Assembly (NCBI GenBank): GCA_016930915.1
Contig: JAFGFU010000007.1
Coordinates: forward strand, 1 to 56,742
Direction: 5' to 3'
Source: Campylobacterales bacterium
GTDB lineage: Bacteria > Campylobacterota > Campylobacteria > Campylobacterales > Sulfurospirillaceae
DNA length: 56,742 bases
Shown here: positions 35,342 through 44,682 of the stretch, in pieces
How positions within the stretch are numbered: position 1 is the stretch's first letter
How the letters are laid out: the number at the start of each line of letters is the position of its first letter
The notes under the pieces: generated by a model
Seen by the model: only the letters and a program-made list of their open reading frames with translations
Database searches by the model: none
What the model was told of the DNA's origin: nothing
Program-made: the position numbers and the translations under genes

Positions 35342-36010
35342 ATGTATATTGCGCTTTTAAAAAATCAAAATCTACTGACTCCCATCACAGCACAACAGAA
35401 GCAGATTTTAAAATATACCCATCATCATGAGATCAATCTTGATTCAACAGAAATTGAAAATTCCGATTTTAATTCAACGTTAGAAGAAAGAAAAGAGTTT
35501 CGAGGCTTTTTACGTTCTTTAAATGAAAATGATCATTTAATTATTTTTGATCTATATACACTTTCCAAAAATACTGATGAGCTTATTAAAATTTTTGAAT
35601 GTTTGCTAAAACGTTCTATTACTGTACATATTGCAGACATTAATACATACATCCATTCACAAAGTGAACCTGTATCACTACTTGAACTTTTCTTAAAACA
35701 TCAAGAATCTCAAGAAAATGAAAATAAAGAGAAGAAAAATGGACGACCAAAAGGTCGTATTTCAAAATCAAAGTTTGATGTTCATCGTTCTTTAATTATT
35801 GAACTTCTCGAAAAAAAACAACCTATTACCAAAATTGCAGAAACTTTACATGTAAGTCGTACTTCATTGAAAGATTATGTTAACTCTCGTGGATTAAAGG
35901 AGCTTGTTAAAACTAAAGTCGCGATTTTGAAATCAACCGATGATAAGTCTTTTATCCCTAAACACGCACACCAAAAAGAGTGCTCTCTTAGCCACATACT
36001 CTCTGATTAA
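35342..36010 (+). CDS. Resolvase/invertase-like HTH protein, probably catalytically inactive
   Basis: A 222-aa protein. The first 115 residues resemble the serine-recombinase catalytic fold (LIIFDLYTLSKNTDELIKIFECL corresponds to the D/E helix region), but the N-terminal catalytic Ser motif (RVSxxxQ) is replaced by KNQNLLTPITAQQKQ. A Hin-like GRPKGR linker and an HTH follow (QPITKIAETLHVSRTSLKDYV). I infer a DNA-binding regulator rather than an active recombinase. A palindrome variant (35845-35856) encodes Leu-His-Val-Ser in the recognition-helix region. It precedes ccoG by 10 nt. Confidence 0.75.
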   Translation: MYIALLKNQNLLTPITAQQKQILKYTHHHEINLDSTEIENSDFNSTLEERKEFRGFLRSLNENDHLIIFDLYTLSKNTDELIKIFECLLKRSITVHIADINTYIHSQSEPVSLLELFLKHQESQENENKEKKNGRPKGRISKSKFDVHRSLIIELLEKKQPITKIAETLHVSRTSLKDYVNSRGLKELVKTKVAILKSTDDKSFIPKHAHQKECSLSHILSD

Positions 36011-36020
36011 AGGAATTCTC

Positions 36021-37379
36021 ATGAGTCAATCCCTTGCTTCTACATTTTACAGACAAAAGCGTTATATCGTCTTTGGGCTTATTTCGCTTATTGCGCTTAC
36101 TTTGCCTTTCATTACAGTGAATGGTCATCATTTGTTCTTACTGAGTTTTGATAAAAAGCAGTTGCATCTTTTGTTTACAACATTTGATATGCAAGAACTT
36201 TATCTTATGCCATTTGTCTTAATGCTTTTTTTTCTGACAATCTTTTTTGTCACGACACTAGGCGGACGTGTTTGGTGTGGATGGTCCTGTCCCCAAACTA
36301 TTTTTAGAGTTATTTTTCGTGATTTTATTCAAACAAAACTATTAGGTATTCGTAGAAGTATCCAAAATAAACAGCAAGAACCTAAAGAAAATTCTCTTTT
36401 AAAACGTATCCTTGCCATTTTAATTTGGGCTATTCTAGCATTCATTGCCGCTTCGAATTTCTTATGGTATTTTATTCCTCCAGAAGACTTTTTTGCTTAC
36501 TTACAAGACCCTCTTGAACACAGTGTTATGTATGGTTTTCTTATTGGAATTACATCCTTTTTAATTTACGATGTTGTAGCTCTTAAAGAGAATTTTTGTG
36601 TCTATATTTGTCCATATTCACGCATCCAATCTGCCTTGTTCGATGAACATACCATCCAAACCATTTATAATGAAAAACGTGGCGGACAAATTTATAATAC
36701 TCAAGGCATAAAACTAAGCAATAAACCGCCTTTGGAGAGTGATGATTGTACAGGATGCGAAGCTTGTGTAAGAGTTTGTCCTACACATATTGACATACGA
36801 AAAGGAATGCAATTAGAATGTATTAACTGTCTTGAATGCGCAGATGCATGTACTTCCGTCATGTCAAAAATAGGAAAACCTTCCTTAATTACGTGGACAA
36901 GTTCTATGGAAATTGAAAAGAATAAAAAAACAAATTACTTCCGTTTTAGAACCATTGCCTATATGGTTGCATTAAGTTTAGTTCTAGTTGGATTGTTTGT
37001 CATGGGAAGTCAAAAAGAGTATATGTTACTTAATATCAATCGCACTAGCCAACTTTATAAAATGTCTTCAGATCACAAAATAGTTGAAAATGTTTATACA
37101 TTTTTATTCCAAAATACAGATTCAAAAGATCATTCCTACTATTTTGAACTCTCAAATTCAGAGCTTAAAATTGAAAAACCAACTGAACCATTCATGCTGA
37201 AAGCGGGGCAAAAAGTCAACAAGATTGTCATTTTATCCTCATCTGCGAATAAACTGAGTCATGAGACAAAGAATTTACCAGTAGTAATTAAAGCGTTTGC
37301 AGTAGATGAAAAAGAGAAAATTTGGGTAGAAAGAAAAACGATTTTTATCTATCCAAAGAAGAGTGAAATAAAACCTTAG
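36021..37379 (+). CDS. ccoG: Cytochrome cbb3 oxidase accessory protein CcoG
   Basis: Membrane-bound iron-sulfur protein that reduces copper during cbb3 oxidase assembly. The 452-aa product has about five helices, GGRVWCGWSCPQTIF, two ferredoxin-type cluster motifs (CTGCEACVRVCP and CINCLECADAC) and a C-terminal FixG Ig-like domain. ATG 36021 has AAAGGA upstream; a longer in-frame reading inside the preceding gene is unlikely. ccoNOP is not in the window. Confidence 0.92.
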   Translation: MSQSLASTFYRQKRYIVFGLISLIALTLPFITVNGHHLFLLSFDKKQLHLLFTTFDMQELYLMPFVLMLFFLTIFFVTTLGGRVWCGWSCPQTIFRVIFRDFIQTKLLGIRRSIQNKQQEPKENSLLKRILAILIWAILAFIAASNFLWYFIPPEDFFAYLQDPLEHSVMYGFLIGITSFLIYDVVALKENFCVYICPYSRIQSALFDEHTIQTIYNEKRGGQIYNTQGIKLSNKPPLESDDCTGCEACVRVCPTHIDIRKGMQLECINCLECADACTSVMSKIGKPSLITWTSSMEIEKNKKTNYFRFRTIAYMVALSLVLVGLFVMGSQKEYMLLNINRTSQLYKMSSDHKIVENVYTFLFQNTDSKDHSYYFELSNSELKIEKPTEPFMLKAGQKVNKIVILSSSANKLSHETKNLPVVIKAFAVDEKEKIWVERKTIFIYPKKSEIKP

Positions 37380-37388
37380 AGAAGAGTA

Positions 37389-37415
37389 GGGTGATGGTTA
37401 ATCTAACCATCACCC
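37389..37415. terminator. Hairpin between convergent ccoG and rplT
   Basis: A perfect 12-bp stem GGGTGATGGTTA / TAACCATCACCC with loop ATC lies in the 49-nt gap. Neither side has a long T-tract, though the minus-strand side is pyrimidine-rich. It probably ends both transcripts. Confidence 0.6.
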
Positions 37416-37428
37416 CAATATATTAAAA

Positions 37429-37782
37429 TTACAGTGCCGCTTTTGCTTGTTTTACAACAACTGCAAAGGCTTCAGGGTCATTCATCGCCATATCTGCAAG
37501 AATCTTTCTATCTAAATCAATATTGGCTTTATTCAGAGCATTAATGAAACGTGAGTAACTAATATCATTTAGTCTGCATGCTGCATTGATACGTGTAATC
37601 CAAAGTCTTCTAAAATCTCTTTTCTTTTGTCTTCGATCACGAAATGCATAAACTAAACTTCTCTCTAATTGCTCTTTCGCTTTTCTAAAGTGTTTTCTTC
37701 TTCCACTAAAGAAGCCTCTTGCCATCTTTAAAATTTTCTTGTGACGTCTTCTTCTGACGATACCTGTTTTTACTCTTGCCAT
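37429..37782 (-). CDS. rplT: 50S ribosomal protein bL20
   Basis: Large-subunit assembly protein of 117 aa, full length, starting [15 protein letters not shown] and containing [12 protein letters not shown] and the conserved [20 protein letters not shown] precedes the ATG. Last gene of the thrS-infC-rpmI-rplT operon; in other bacteria bL20 represses its own operon by binding the leader RNA. Confidence 0.96.
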   Translation of the reverse strand: MARVKTGIVRRRRHKKILKMARGFFSGRRKHFRKAKEQLERSLVYAFRDRRQKKRDFRRLWITRINAACRLNDISYSRFINALNKANIDLDRKILADMAMNDPEAFAVVVKQAKAAL

Positions 37783-37897
37783 GGTGTCTCCTTGACCAAA
37801 TAAATCAATGTCGGTGTCCCACTAGGGAACTTGCCCTCATAAGCGAGGGGAACATTACATGTAGGGTGAATGACTCTTGTCAAAAACTCTTTTTAAA
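37783..37897 (-). other. Structured 115-nt spacer between rpmI and rplT
   Basis: Unusually long for this operon. On the minus strand it contains a CCCTC/GAGGG hairpin and a TCCC/GGGA pair shortly before the rplT ribosome-binding site, plus a partial palindrome ATTACATGTAGG (37854-37865). It may be an RNA control site or a terminator-free processing region. Confidence 0.35.
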
Positions 37898-38092
37898 TTA
37901 CGCTTTACAAAGCATTAATTTAACGGACTTCTCATCGCGTGCATCAACTACTTTAGATTCTTTCAACCCACGCATTCTTTTCGTTGGTTTTTTAGTAAGA
38001 ATATGACTTCTAAAGGCTGCGCCTCTTTTAATCTTATTCTTTGCGCATCTAAAACGCTTGGCTGCACCGCGTACCGTTTTCATTTTCGGCAT
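37898..38092 (-). CDS. rpmI: 50S ribosomal protein bL35
   Basis: A 64-aa basic ribosomal protein, [14 protein letters not shown] at the start and [16 protein letters not shown] in the middle, full length. AAGGAG upstream. It sits between infC and rplT as in most bacteria. Confidence 0.95.
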   Translation of the reverse strand: MPKMKTVRGAAKRFRCAKNKIKRGAAFRSHILTKKPTKRMRGLKESKVVDARDEKSVKLMLCKA

Positions 38093-38131
38093 GCTTACTC
38101 CTTATATTTATTCTAAAATCTATTGGAAAAT

Positions 38132-38186
38132 ATCCCCTCTAGCGTTAGAAAACGGCTATAATAGCTCAATCTTCCTTAGAGGGGAT
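38132..38186 (-). promoter_or_regulatory. Long-range inverted repeat in the rpmI leader
   Basis: ATCCCCTCTA (38132-38141) and TAGAGGGGAT (38177-38186) are perfectly complementary over a 35-nt loop, in the 124-nt gap between infC and rpmI. The position matches where bL20 leader elements occur in other bacteria. Within the loop, minus-strand CTATTATAG could be a -10 box of an internal promoter. Confidence 0.4.
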
Positions 38187-38216
38187 TAAAATGAAGAAAA
38201 TGCAAATTTTCTAGGC

Positions 38217-38732
38217 TTACTTTTTAGGAGTGACCAGCATATTAATGTATCGACCTTCTAGCTTTGGAGTTTTTTCTCGTTCAGCGATATCTTCAAGCAT
38301 TGGCCATAAACTTTCCAATACTTGTTCACCCGCCTCAGGATTGGCCATTTCTCGACCACGCAAAAAGACTCTAAATCGAACATGTTTTCCTTCTTCAAGG
38401 AATTCTCGAGCATGTTTTATTTTATAGTTGATATCATTAGCTGCAATTTTTACAGAAAGTTTAATCTCTTTAATTTCGATAATTTTCTGATTTTTGCGTG
38501 CTTCTTTGAGCTTTTTTTCTTGCTGGTATTTAAACTTACCATAGTTCATAATCTTACAAACAGGAGGTTTTGCATCAGGTGCAATGAGCACCAAATCCAA
38601 ACCAAGCTCATCCGCTTTTGCAAGAGCCTCATTTCTGGTGATAATACCATACTGTGTACCATCATCACCAACACATCTTACTTCAGCAGCCCTAATCTCT
38701 TCGTTTAGTATGACTTCTTTGTCTTTACTCAA
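38217..38732 (-). CDS. infC: Translation initiation factor IF-3
   Basis: Binds the 30S subunit and checks initiation fidelity. The 171-aa product has the IF3-N region ([23 protein letters not shown]), a linker of lysines ([20 protein letters not shown]) and IF3-C ([20 protein letters not shown]). The start is TTG, overlapping the thrS stop as TTGA. A non-AUG start is a recurrent feature of infC and allows feedback control by IF-3 itself. Confidence 0.94.
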   Translation of the reverse strand: MSKDKEVILNEEIRAAEVRCVGDDGTQYGIITRNEALAKADELGLDLVLIAPDAKPPVCKIMNYGKFKYQQEKKLKEARKNQKIIEIKEIKLSVKIAANDINYKIKHAREFLEEGKHVRFRVFLRGREMANPEAGEQVLESLWPMLEDIAEREKTPKLEGRYINMLVTPKK

Positions 38733-40546
38733 AAGTGTACCTCACTCAGTTTCTCCTTCATAGTTGATATTAATGCTTCTTGTGTCAAATTATACTGTGT
38801 TCTTTCTCTTCTGTCACGTACTGCAACACTCTGGCTTTCAACTTCTGCATCTCCAATAACTAAAATCATTGGAACACGCATAGTTTCGGCATTACGAATA
38901 CGTTTGTTTAAACTCTCATTTTTAGAAGAAATTTCAACATCAATGCCTTCTTCCATTAATCTATTTGCTAAAACTTTAGCATAGGCCAAATGTGCATCTG
39001 AAATTGGCACTATCACCGCTTGCGTTGGAGCAATAAAAAATGGAAACTCGCCAGAAGTATGTTCAATTAAAATACCAATAAAACGCTCAAATGATCCTAA
39101 GATAGCACGATGCAACATTACAGGACGGGCATGTTCATTGTTCGCATCTACATAAGATATATCAAAACGCTCCGGCAAGTTAAAATCAACTTGAATAGTA
39201 CCACATTGCCATTTACGTTTTAGCGCATCCGTAATTTTAATGTCAATTTTTGGACCATAAAATGCTCCACCACCTTCATCAATACCATACTTAATGCCAT
39301 TTTCATCCAACGCATTTTTAAGACCCTGCGTTGCAACTTCCCAATAACGCTCATCCCCAATTGATTTTTCAGGACGAGTTGAGATTTCCATTTCATAATG
39401 AAATCCAAATGTCTTCATGATAGAATCGACAAAACTTAAAATTTCTAAAACGTTTTCTTTAATTTGATCAGGTGTACAGAAAATATGCGCATCGTCTTGT
39501 GTAAATTCACGTACCCTAAAAAGCCCATGTAATACACCACTTTTTTCATGACGGTGAACAACTCCATACTCAAAAAATTTAAGTGGTAAATCACGGTAAC
39601 TTCGAACTTCGCTTTGAAACACTTTAATGTGTCCTAAACAATTCATAGGTTTAATGCCATACTCAGCCTCATCAATCACGGTAAAATACATGTTTTCACC
39701 ATAATTTTGATAATGACCACTGACTTTCCATGCATCTGATTTTAAAATCTCAGGTCCACGTACAGGCTGATATCCTCGCTTGCGATGTGCAGAAAATAAT
39801 AATTTTTCTAATTTTGAACGTAAGCGTCCGCCATTTGGTAACCAAATAGGAAGTCCTGCACCTACTTCATCATCAAACGTAAAAAGCTTGAGCTCATTAC
39901 CAATTTTTCGATGATCTCTCTTCTTCGCCTCTTCAATCATTGTGACATAATCTTTAAGACTCTCTTTATCTGAAAACGCTATACCGTAAATGCGTGTAAG
40001 CATTTCGCGTTTTTCATCACCGCCTAAATAGGCTCCTGCTACTTTAATCAATTTAAAAAATCGAAGATACTTGGTATTAGGCACGTGTGGTCCACGACAC
40101 AAATCTTCAAAATCACCTTGTTTATAAATAGATACTTCACCATCTGGAATTCGCAACATAACTTCTTGTTTCAAATCGTCATTTGCAAAGTGTTTGATGG
40201 CTTCTGCTTTGGTTGTATAAATTTTTTCAATAGGAAGTTTTGCATTGGCAAGTTCTGCCATTTTCTTCTCAATCTCTTTTAAATCAGCATCACCAATTTT
40301 CTCACTGACACGAAAGTCATAGTAAAAACCATCTTCAATCACAGGTCCAACAAAAAATTGCGCATCTTTATAAAGTGCTTTAATAGCTTGAGCCATTAAA
40401 TGTGCACACGAATGGCGAATCACTTCAAGCGCATCTTTTGAATTGTCAAATAAGATTTTGTCTTCGTAAGTCTTAGAGGAGGCAAGTGCAGTTTGTGTAT
40501 CGATGAGAAAAGCGCCATCTTTATAGGCGATAACATCATTCATCAT
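38729..40546 (-). CDS. thrS: Threonyl-tRNA synthetase
   Basis: Charges tRNA-Thr and edits mischarged serine. The 605-aa protein lacks the N-terminal TGS domain, as I recall for Campylobacterota; editing domain with [10 protein letters not shown] (HxxxH) and [11 protein letters not shown]; catalytic core with [30 protein letters not shown] and motif 3 [13 protein letters not shown]-terminal anticodon-binding domain. Of tandem ATGs at 40546 and 40543 either may be used (AAAGGA upstream). The same frame stays open through the tRNA gene upstream, but that part is not thrS. Confidence 0.94.
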   Translation of the reverse strand: MMNDVIAYKDGAFLIDTQTALASSKTYEDKILFDNSKDALEVIRHSCAHLMAQAIKALYKDAQFFVGPVIEDGFYYDFRVSEKIGDADLKEIEKKMAELANAKLPIEKIYTTKAEAIKHFANDDLKQEVMLRIPDGEVSIYKQGDFEDLCRGPHVPNTKYLRFFKLIKVAGAYLGGDEKREMLTRIYGIAFSDKESLKDYVTMIEEAKKRDHRKIGNELKLFTFDDEVGAGLPIWLPNGGRLRSKLEKLLFSAHRKRGYQPVRGPEILKSDAWKVSGHYQNYGENMYFTVIDEAEYGIKPMNCLGHIKVFQSEVRSYRDLPLKFFEYGVVHRHEKSGVLHGLFRVREFTQDDAHIFCTPDQIKENVLEILSFVDSIMKTFGFHYEMEISTRPEKSIGDERYWEVATQGLKNALDENGIKYGIDEGGGAFYGPKIDIKITDALKRKWQCGTIQVDFNLPERFDISYVDANNEHARPVMLHRAILGSFERFIGILIEHTSGEFPFFIAPTQAVIVPISDAHLAYAKVLANRLMEEGIDVEISSKNESLNKRIRNAETMRVPMILVIGDAEVESQSVAVRDRRERTQYNLTQEALISTMKEKLSEVHF

Positions 40547-40596
40547 AATAAGTCCTTTACTTGTATGAACTCCCAAACCAACGGGAGAACAAAAAA

Positions 40597-40672
40597 TGGT
40601 GGCCACGAGAGGATTCGAACCTCCGACCACTACCATGTCAAGGTAGTGCTCTACCAACTGAGCTACGCGACC
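40597..40672 (-). tRNA. tRNA-Val (GAC)
   Basis: A 76-nt minus-strand cloverleaf. The acceptor stem GGTCGCG pairs with CGTGGCC (with two G-U pairs), D-arm TAGCTCAGTTGGTAGAGC, anticodon stem CTACC/GGTAG around TTGACAT (anticodon GAC), T-arm GAGGTTCGAATCCTC, discriminator A and an encoded CCA. It lies 50 nt upstream of thrS on the same strand and may be cotranscribed. A 13-bp palindrome ATCACATTGTGAT (40673-40685) abuts its 5' end; the rest of the gap to 40851 shows nothing I can name. Confidence 0.95.
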
Positions 40673-40851
40673 ATCACATTGTGATTTTCTATTCAGTTTC
40701 TTTACTCCAAAGATACCTAAAATAGAGCGATATGCTACTGAATCAATGCTTAAAAGCTCTTTAGCCACACTGTATTTTATATTCATCCTGAATTCATATT
40801 CATTTTTTAAAATATCTTTTTTAAACAATATATGTCATCCAAAGGTTTTAT

Positions 40852-42756
40852 ATGCAGCTTATTAAAGAGCTTTTTAAAATATTTTTACTTTTTTTATTCC
40901 TTTTATTTGTAGGGCGTTTTTTTCTCTATTGTCTCTATTTTGATAGACTTAATGACATCTCTTTTTCGCACTCCTTACTTACCTTTTTGTATGGTGCTCG
41001 TATGGACATCATGGTTATTTGTATTCTTCTTGTTCTTCCTACTCTTTTTTTAACACTTTCGCCTACCCTTTTAGACAAAAAAATTACAAATGGCCTTAAA
41101 CTATATTTTCTTATTTCGCTTTGTATAATTATTTTCATTGAAAATGCAACAGTTCCTTTTTTTGCACAATATGACGTAAGACCGAATTATCTTTTTGTTC
41201 AATACCTTGACGCACCAAAAGAAATTGCTTCTCTTCTGTGGAAAGATTATGCTTCAGAGCTTCTTCTCTCTTTTTTTATGATGACTATGTTTGCATTTTG
41301 GTTTTTGAAATCACGCTTTATTGCTCTGGAAAATGCTTTTTTAACACCATATTTACATCGAGTGTTTCTTTTAGTCCCTATTTTGCTGCTCCTTTTTTTA
41401 GGTATTCGCTCATCATTTGGTCACCGTCCTGCCAATATTTCTGATGCGCTGTACAGTACCAATAGAGTCATTAATGAAATCACCAAAAATTCTCTTTACA
41501 GTATTGGTTATGCTATTTACAGTAATCAAAAGAATAGTTCTGACATGGTGAAAGAGTATGGGAAAATCTCTCTTAATGAAGCCTATGCATTCACTTCCAA
41601 CCTCCTTCGTATTCCTCTTCAAGATACCATGCGACCTTTCTATCGAACTGTTCCAACCCATTTTAAGTCCGATAAACCTAAAAATTTAGTGATTTTCATA
41701 CAAGAAAGCATGGGAGCACAGTTTGTACGTTTTAGTGGAGGAGAGTCCCATCTAACGCCCAATATGAACCGCCTTGGTGATGAGGCGATTGCCTTTACAA
41801 ATCTTTATGCCAATGGAACACGAAGTATCCGAGGACTCAGTGCCCTTAGTGCTGGCTTCTTGCCTATTGCTGGAGAGGGTATTCTCAAACGTACAAAATC
41901 ACAAAATGATTTTTTTACCATAGCTTCTTTGTTAAAACCTTATGGGTATAAATCAAGCTTTATTTACGGGGGAGAAGCACGTTTTGATAATATGAAAAGC
42001 TGGTATCTTGGAAACGGATTTGATGAGGTTATTGAAGAGAAAGATTTTGAAAATCCTTCATTTCGAAGCACGTGGGGTGTGAGTGATGAGGATTTAGTGA
42101 TAAAAGCGAATGAAAAATTTAAAACACATGCACAAAATAATGAAAAATTTGTCTCTGTCATGTTTAGCCAGTCCAATCATGCACCTTTTGAACTACCTGA
42201 GGGTAAAATTGATTTTGAGCCAAATGAGCCTAAACAAAGTGAACGCAATGCTATTAAATACGCTGATTATGCCATTGGGAAGTTTTTTGAACTTGCCAAA
42301 AAAGAGGCATACTATAACGATACCGTCTTTGTTGTCGTAGCAGACCATAATGTTAGGGTGTACGGTGATGATGTCGTTCCTGTCAAAACATTTCAAATTC
42401 CAGCCATTATTGTTGTAAAAGACATTACACCTTTAAAGTATGATGTTCTCTCAAGCCAACCTGATGTCTTAGCTACTGCCCTAGATTTGGTAGGATTAGA
42501 ACTTAGCTACCCCATTTTAGGTCACAGCATCTTTAGTACAAACAAACCCGAAATAACATTAATGAATTTCAATGATGTCTACGCACTAAGAGAAAAGGAT
42601 GAGATTGCGGTTATTGGTGCTGGAATGAAACCTCAAACATTTCAGTATCAAAACTTTAAACTCATTCCTAAAGCATCTAACATACAATTAGAGCAAAAAG
42701 CATTAGGTGTTATTCACGTTTTAAATGATTTATACGAGAAAAAACTCTACCGTTGA
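40852..42756 (+). CDS. LTA-synthase-family sulfatase (phosphoglycerol/phosphoethanolamine transferase-like)
   Basis: A 634-aa membrane enzyme: five N-terminal helices (about 1-190) and a periplasmic sulfatase/alkaline-phosphatase-fold domain. Metal and catalytic elements visible: NLVIFIQESMGAQF (metal Glu), LYANGTRSIRGLSAL (catalytic Thr), FSQSNHAPFELP (His) and VVVADHNVRVYG (Asp-His). AAAGG lies upstream. Family members transfer phosphoglycerol or phosphoethanolamine to envelope glycans or lipids; the acceptor here is unknown. Confidence 0.87.
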   Translation: MQLIKELFKIFLLFLFLLFVGRFFLYCLYFDRLNDISFSHSLLTFLYGARMDIMVICILLVLPTLFLTLSPTLLDKKITNGLKLYFLISLCIIIFIENATVPFFAQYDVRPNYLFVQYLDAPKEIASLLWKDYASELLLSFFMMTMFAFWFLKSRFIALENAFLTPYLHRVFLLVPILLLLFLGIRSSFGHRPANISDALYSTNRVINEITKNSLYSIGYAIYSNQKNSSDMVKEYGKISLNEAYAFTSNLLRIPLQDTMRPFYRTVPTHFKSDKPKNLVIFIQESMGAQFVRFSGGESHLTPNMNRLGDEAIAFTNLYANGTRSIRGLSALSAGFLPIAGEGILKRTKSQNDFFTIASLLKPYGYKSSFIYGGEARFDNMKSWYLGNGFDEVIEEKDFENPSFRSTWGVSDEDLVIKANEKFKTHAQNNEKFVSVMFSQSNHAPFELPEGKIDFEPNEPKQSERNAIKYADYAIGKFFELAKKEAYYNDTVFVVVADHNVRVYGDDVVPVKTFQIPAIIVVKDITPLKYDVLSSQPDVLATALDLVGLELSYPILGHSIFSTNKPEITLMNFNDVYALREKDEIAVIGAGMKPQTFQYQNFKLIPKASNIQLEQKALGVIHVLNDLYEKKLYR

Positions 42757-42795
42757 AAATAAAAAAAGTGTGCCAGAGATTATTTAGCACACTTT
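42757..42795 (-). terminator. Rho-independent terminator of lspA
   Basis: AAAGTGTGC (42765-42773) and GCACACTTT (42787-42795) form a 9-bp stem with a 13-nt loop holding the lspA stop. On the minus strand a run of T follows. The 23-nt convergent gap leaves room for little else. Confidence 0.75.
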
Positions 42796-43229
42796 GGTTC
42801 TCTCCATGAGCGCCACAAGATTATGACAACACCTAGGTCAATCATCACATCGGCAAAATTAAAGACCGCAAATTCAAAACCATAATGCCAAAAAAAATAA
42901 TCAACTACGCCTCCATGCAAAAAGCGGTCATAAATATTACTAAACGCTGCGCCAGCAATTATTCCAATGGGCAACGTATATTTATGAAGTAATTCCCGCT
43001 CAAATAAAAGGTATACACCAAGACCACTGACCAGAAAAAGCTGAATGTACTTTAAATACTCATCTAAAAACGAAAGCATTGAAAAAGCAACACCTTTGTT
43101 GTAGGTCAAAATGAGAGAGAAATACTCGCCTCTCCAGCGAAACCCTTCTAAAAAAATAGTTTTAATAAACTGATCGACTATAAAAATGGTACAAAGTGAT
43201 ACAAGAAGCGTCAATACTGTTCTATTCAT
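42780..43229 (-). CDS. lspA: Lipoprotein signal peptidase (signal peptidase II)
   Basis: Aspartic membrane protease cleaving prolipoproteins. The 149-aa protein has four helices and the catalytic boxes [16 protein letters not shown] (Asp) and [12 protein letters not shown] (Asp), plus [10 protein letters not shown]. Its ATG overlaps the glmM stop by 8 nt. Lipoproteins encoded in this window (27182, 33450) are among its expected substrates. Confidence 0.95.
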   Translation of the reverse strand: MNRTVLTLLVSLCTIFIVDQFIKTIFLEGFRWRGEYFSLILTYNKGVAFSMLSFLDEYLKYIQLFLVSGLGVYLLFERELLHKYTLPIGIIAGAAFSNIYDRFLHGGVVDYFFWHYGFEFAVFNFADVMIDLGVVIILWRSWREPKCAK

Positions 43230-44562
43230 TCAAAGCACTTTTGAAAAACTTGACACACTTTTCCATAGCAGATTCAAGTACCTTTTCATCTTGCCCTTCC
43301 AGTAAAATGCGCAACAAATTTTCTGTACCAGAATAGCGAATTAAAACTCTTATTTTTTGACTCTCAAGTTCTGAAACCAACGAAGCATAATCTTTTAGCT
43401 CGGAGAGAGGAATTTTGTTATCGACTTTAATGTTTTGTTGAAGTTGAGGATAGAGTTCAAAAGGATTTAATAATTGACTCACCTTTTTCTTTTCTGTGAG
43501 TATACAGTGCATCACAGCAAGCGCTGCGACTAACGCATCACCTGTCTTAGCAAAATCAGAGAGAATAATATGCCCACTTTGTTCACCACCAAAGTTGATT
43601 TTTTCCTTATATAAAGACTCTAAAACGTTTTTGTCCCCGACATCACAACGGTAAGTTTTAATGCCTGTTTTTGCCAAATAATCTTCTAACGCTTGATTGC
43701 TCATAACAGTAACACAAACACCTTTGTTAGCCAATCTGCTTTGACTCTGTAAGAACGTTGCTATTTTGCCCAATAACTTATCTCCGTGGATAGGATTACC
43801 ATTTTCATCAACGACCACTAGCCTATCGGCATCACCATCAAAGGCAAACCCTACATCTGCTCGCAAACGACGTACTTCTTCGCCCAACTCTTCAGGATGC
43901 AGAGCACCACAATTAAGATTGATATTACTACCATTAGGTTCATTGTTGATAATAATTACATCCGCACCCAATTCGCTAAAAATGGTAGGAGCGACTTTAT
44001 ACGCTGCACCATTTGCCGTATCTAAAACAATACGAACGCCTTTGAGTGTTAAAGACTTTGGAAAAGAGTTTTTAATCTGAACAATATATCGACCAATGAC
44101 ATCATCCACTCTTTTAGAACGACCAATATCAAATTCCATTTTTTGATTTTTTTCAATTAAATCATCATCAAAATAGATTTTTTCAATCTCTGCTTCCTCT
44201 TTTTCTCCCAATTTATTGCCAAAGCTATCAAAAAATTTAATGCCATTGTCAAAATAAGGATTATGCGACGCACTAATCATAATACCTGCATCACAACGCA
44301 TATCTTCCGTTAAAAATGCAATCGCAGGGGTTGGCATAGGACCTATTTGCCTGACATCGTAGCCAACCGCTGTCAGCCCTGAGACAATCGCATTTTCAAT
44401 CATATAACCACTACGTCTCGTATCTTTTCCCACTAAAATTTTATTGGTAATAGAATTTTTACGAAAATAAATCCCCGCTGCCATAGCCAAACGCATGGCC
44501 ATAAATGCGTTGAGTTTTTTACCCGCTTTTCCACGTACACCATCGGTTCCAAAAAGTTTCAT
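43222..44562 (-). CDS. glmM: Phosphoglucosamine mutase
   Basis: Converts glucosamine-6-P to glucosamine-1-P for peptidoglycan and LPS. The 446-aa protein starts [14 protein letters not shown] and has the phospho-serine loop [17 protein letters not shown], metal loop FDGDADR, sugar-binding GGEQSGH and phosphate-binding [16 protein letters not shown] precedes ATG 44562; a longer reading would translate the palindrome at 44579. Co-translated with lspA. Confidence 0.95.
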   Translation of the reverse strand: MKLFGTDGVRGKAGKKLNAFMAMRLAMAAGIYFRKNSITNKILVGKDTRRSGYMIENAIVSGLTAVGYDVRQIGPMPTPAIAFLTEDMRCDAGIMISASHNPYFDNGIKFFDSFGNKLGEKEEAEIEKIYFDDDLIEKNQKMEFDIGRSKRVDDVIGRYIVQIKNSFPKSLTLKGVRIVLDTANGAAYKVAPTIFSELGADVIIINNEPNGSNINLNCGALHPEELGEEVRRLRADVGFAFDGDADRLVVVDENGNPIHGDKLLGKIATFLQSQSRLANKGVCVTVMSNQALEDYLAKTGIKTYRCDVGDKNVLESLYKEKINFGGEQSGHIILSDFAKTGDALVAALAVMHCILTEKKKVSQLLNPFELYPQLQQNIKVDNKIPLSELKDYASLVSELESQKIRVLIRYSGTENLLRILLEGQDEKVLESAMEKCVKFFKSALNE

Positions 44563-44578
44563 TTCGTTTCCTGTTCTC

Positions 44579-44590
44579 TTTACATGTAAA
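44579..44590. repeat. Iterated palindrome TTTACATGTAAA
   Basis: Full 12-mer 17 bp upstream of glmM, in the 120-bp gap between divergent glmM and the DUF6394 gene. A second full copy lies 49 bp away. Confidence 0.9.
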
Positions 44591-44627
44591 GATAATTTGA
44601 ACAAATTGTAACAAAACTTTTTTAATC

Positions 44628-44648
44628 TTTACATGTAAAAGGTATAAT
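44628..44648 (+). repeat. Iterated palindrome abutting a -10 box
   Basis: TTTACATGTAAA (44628-44639) is followed after 3 bp by TATAAT (44643-44648), the likely -10 of the DUF6394/K+ channel operon starting at 44683. The palindrome therefore occupies the spacer region of the promoter. Confidence 0.8.
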
Positions 44649-44682
44649 ACCTTATTAGCATCTTAAACTAACGGGGAAAACA

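Noticed and set aside
35342-36010. The resolvase-like gene as sign of an integrated mobile element
   Set aside because: Neighbours are core genes (rpsU, ccoG), no attachment repeats are found, and the catalytic Ser motif is missing.
40673-40685. Palindrome ATCACATTGTGAT next to tRNA-Val as a regulator site
   Set aside because: It resembles a Crp-type half-site pair, but spacing to any promoter is unclear, and it may be part of tRNA 5' processing context.
40686-40786. Possible short minus-strand ORF (MNIKYSVAKELL...) upstream of tRNA-Val
   Set aside because: It has no stop before the tRNA, no recognisable family and no clear ribosome-binding site; probably chance.
40547-40828. An open frame continuous with thrS running upstream through the tRNA-Val gene
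   Set aside because: The tRNA cloverleaf is complete, the ribosome-binding site and ATG at 40546 fit the ThrRS family start, and the upstream peptide resembles nothing known.
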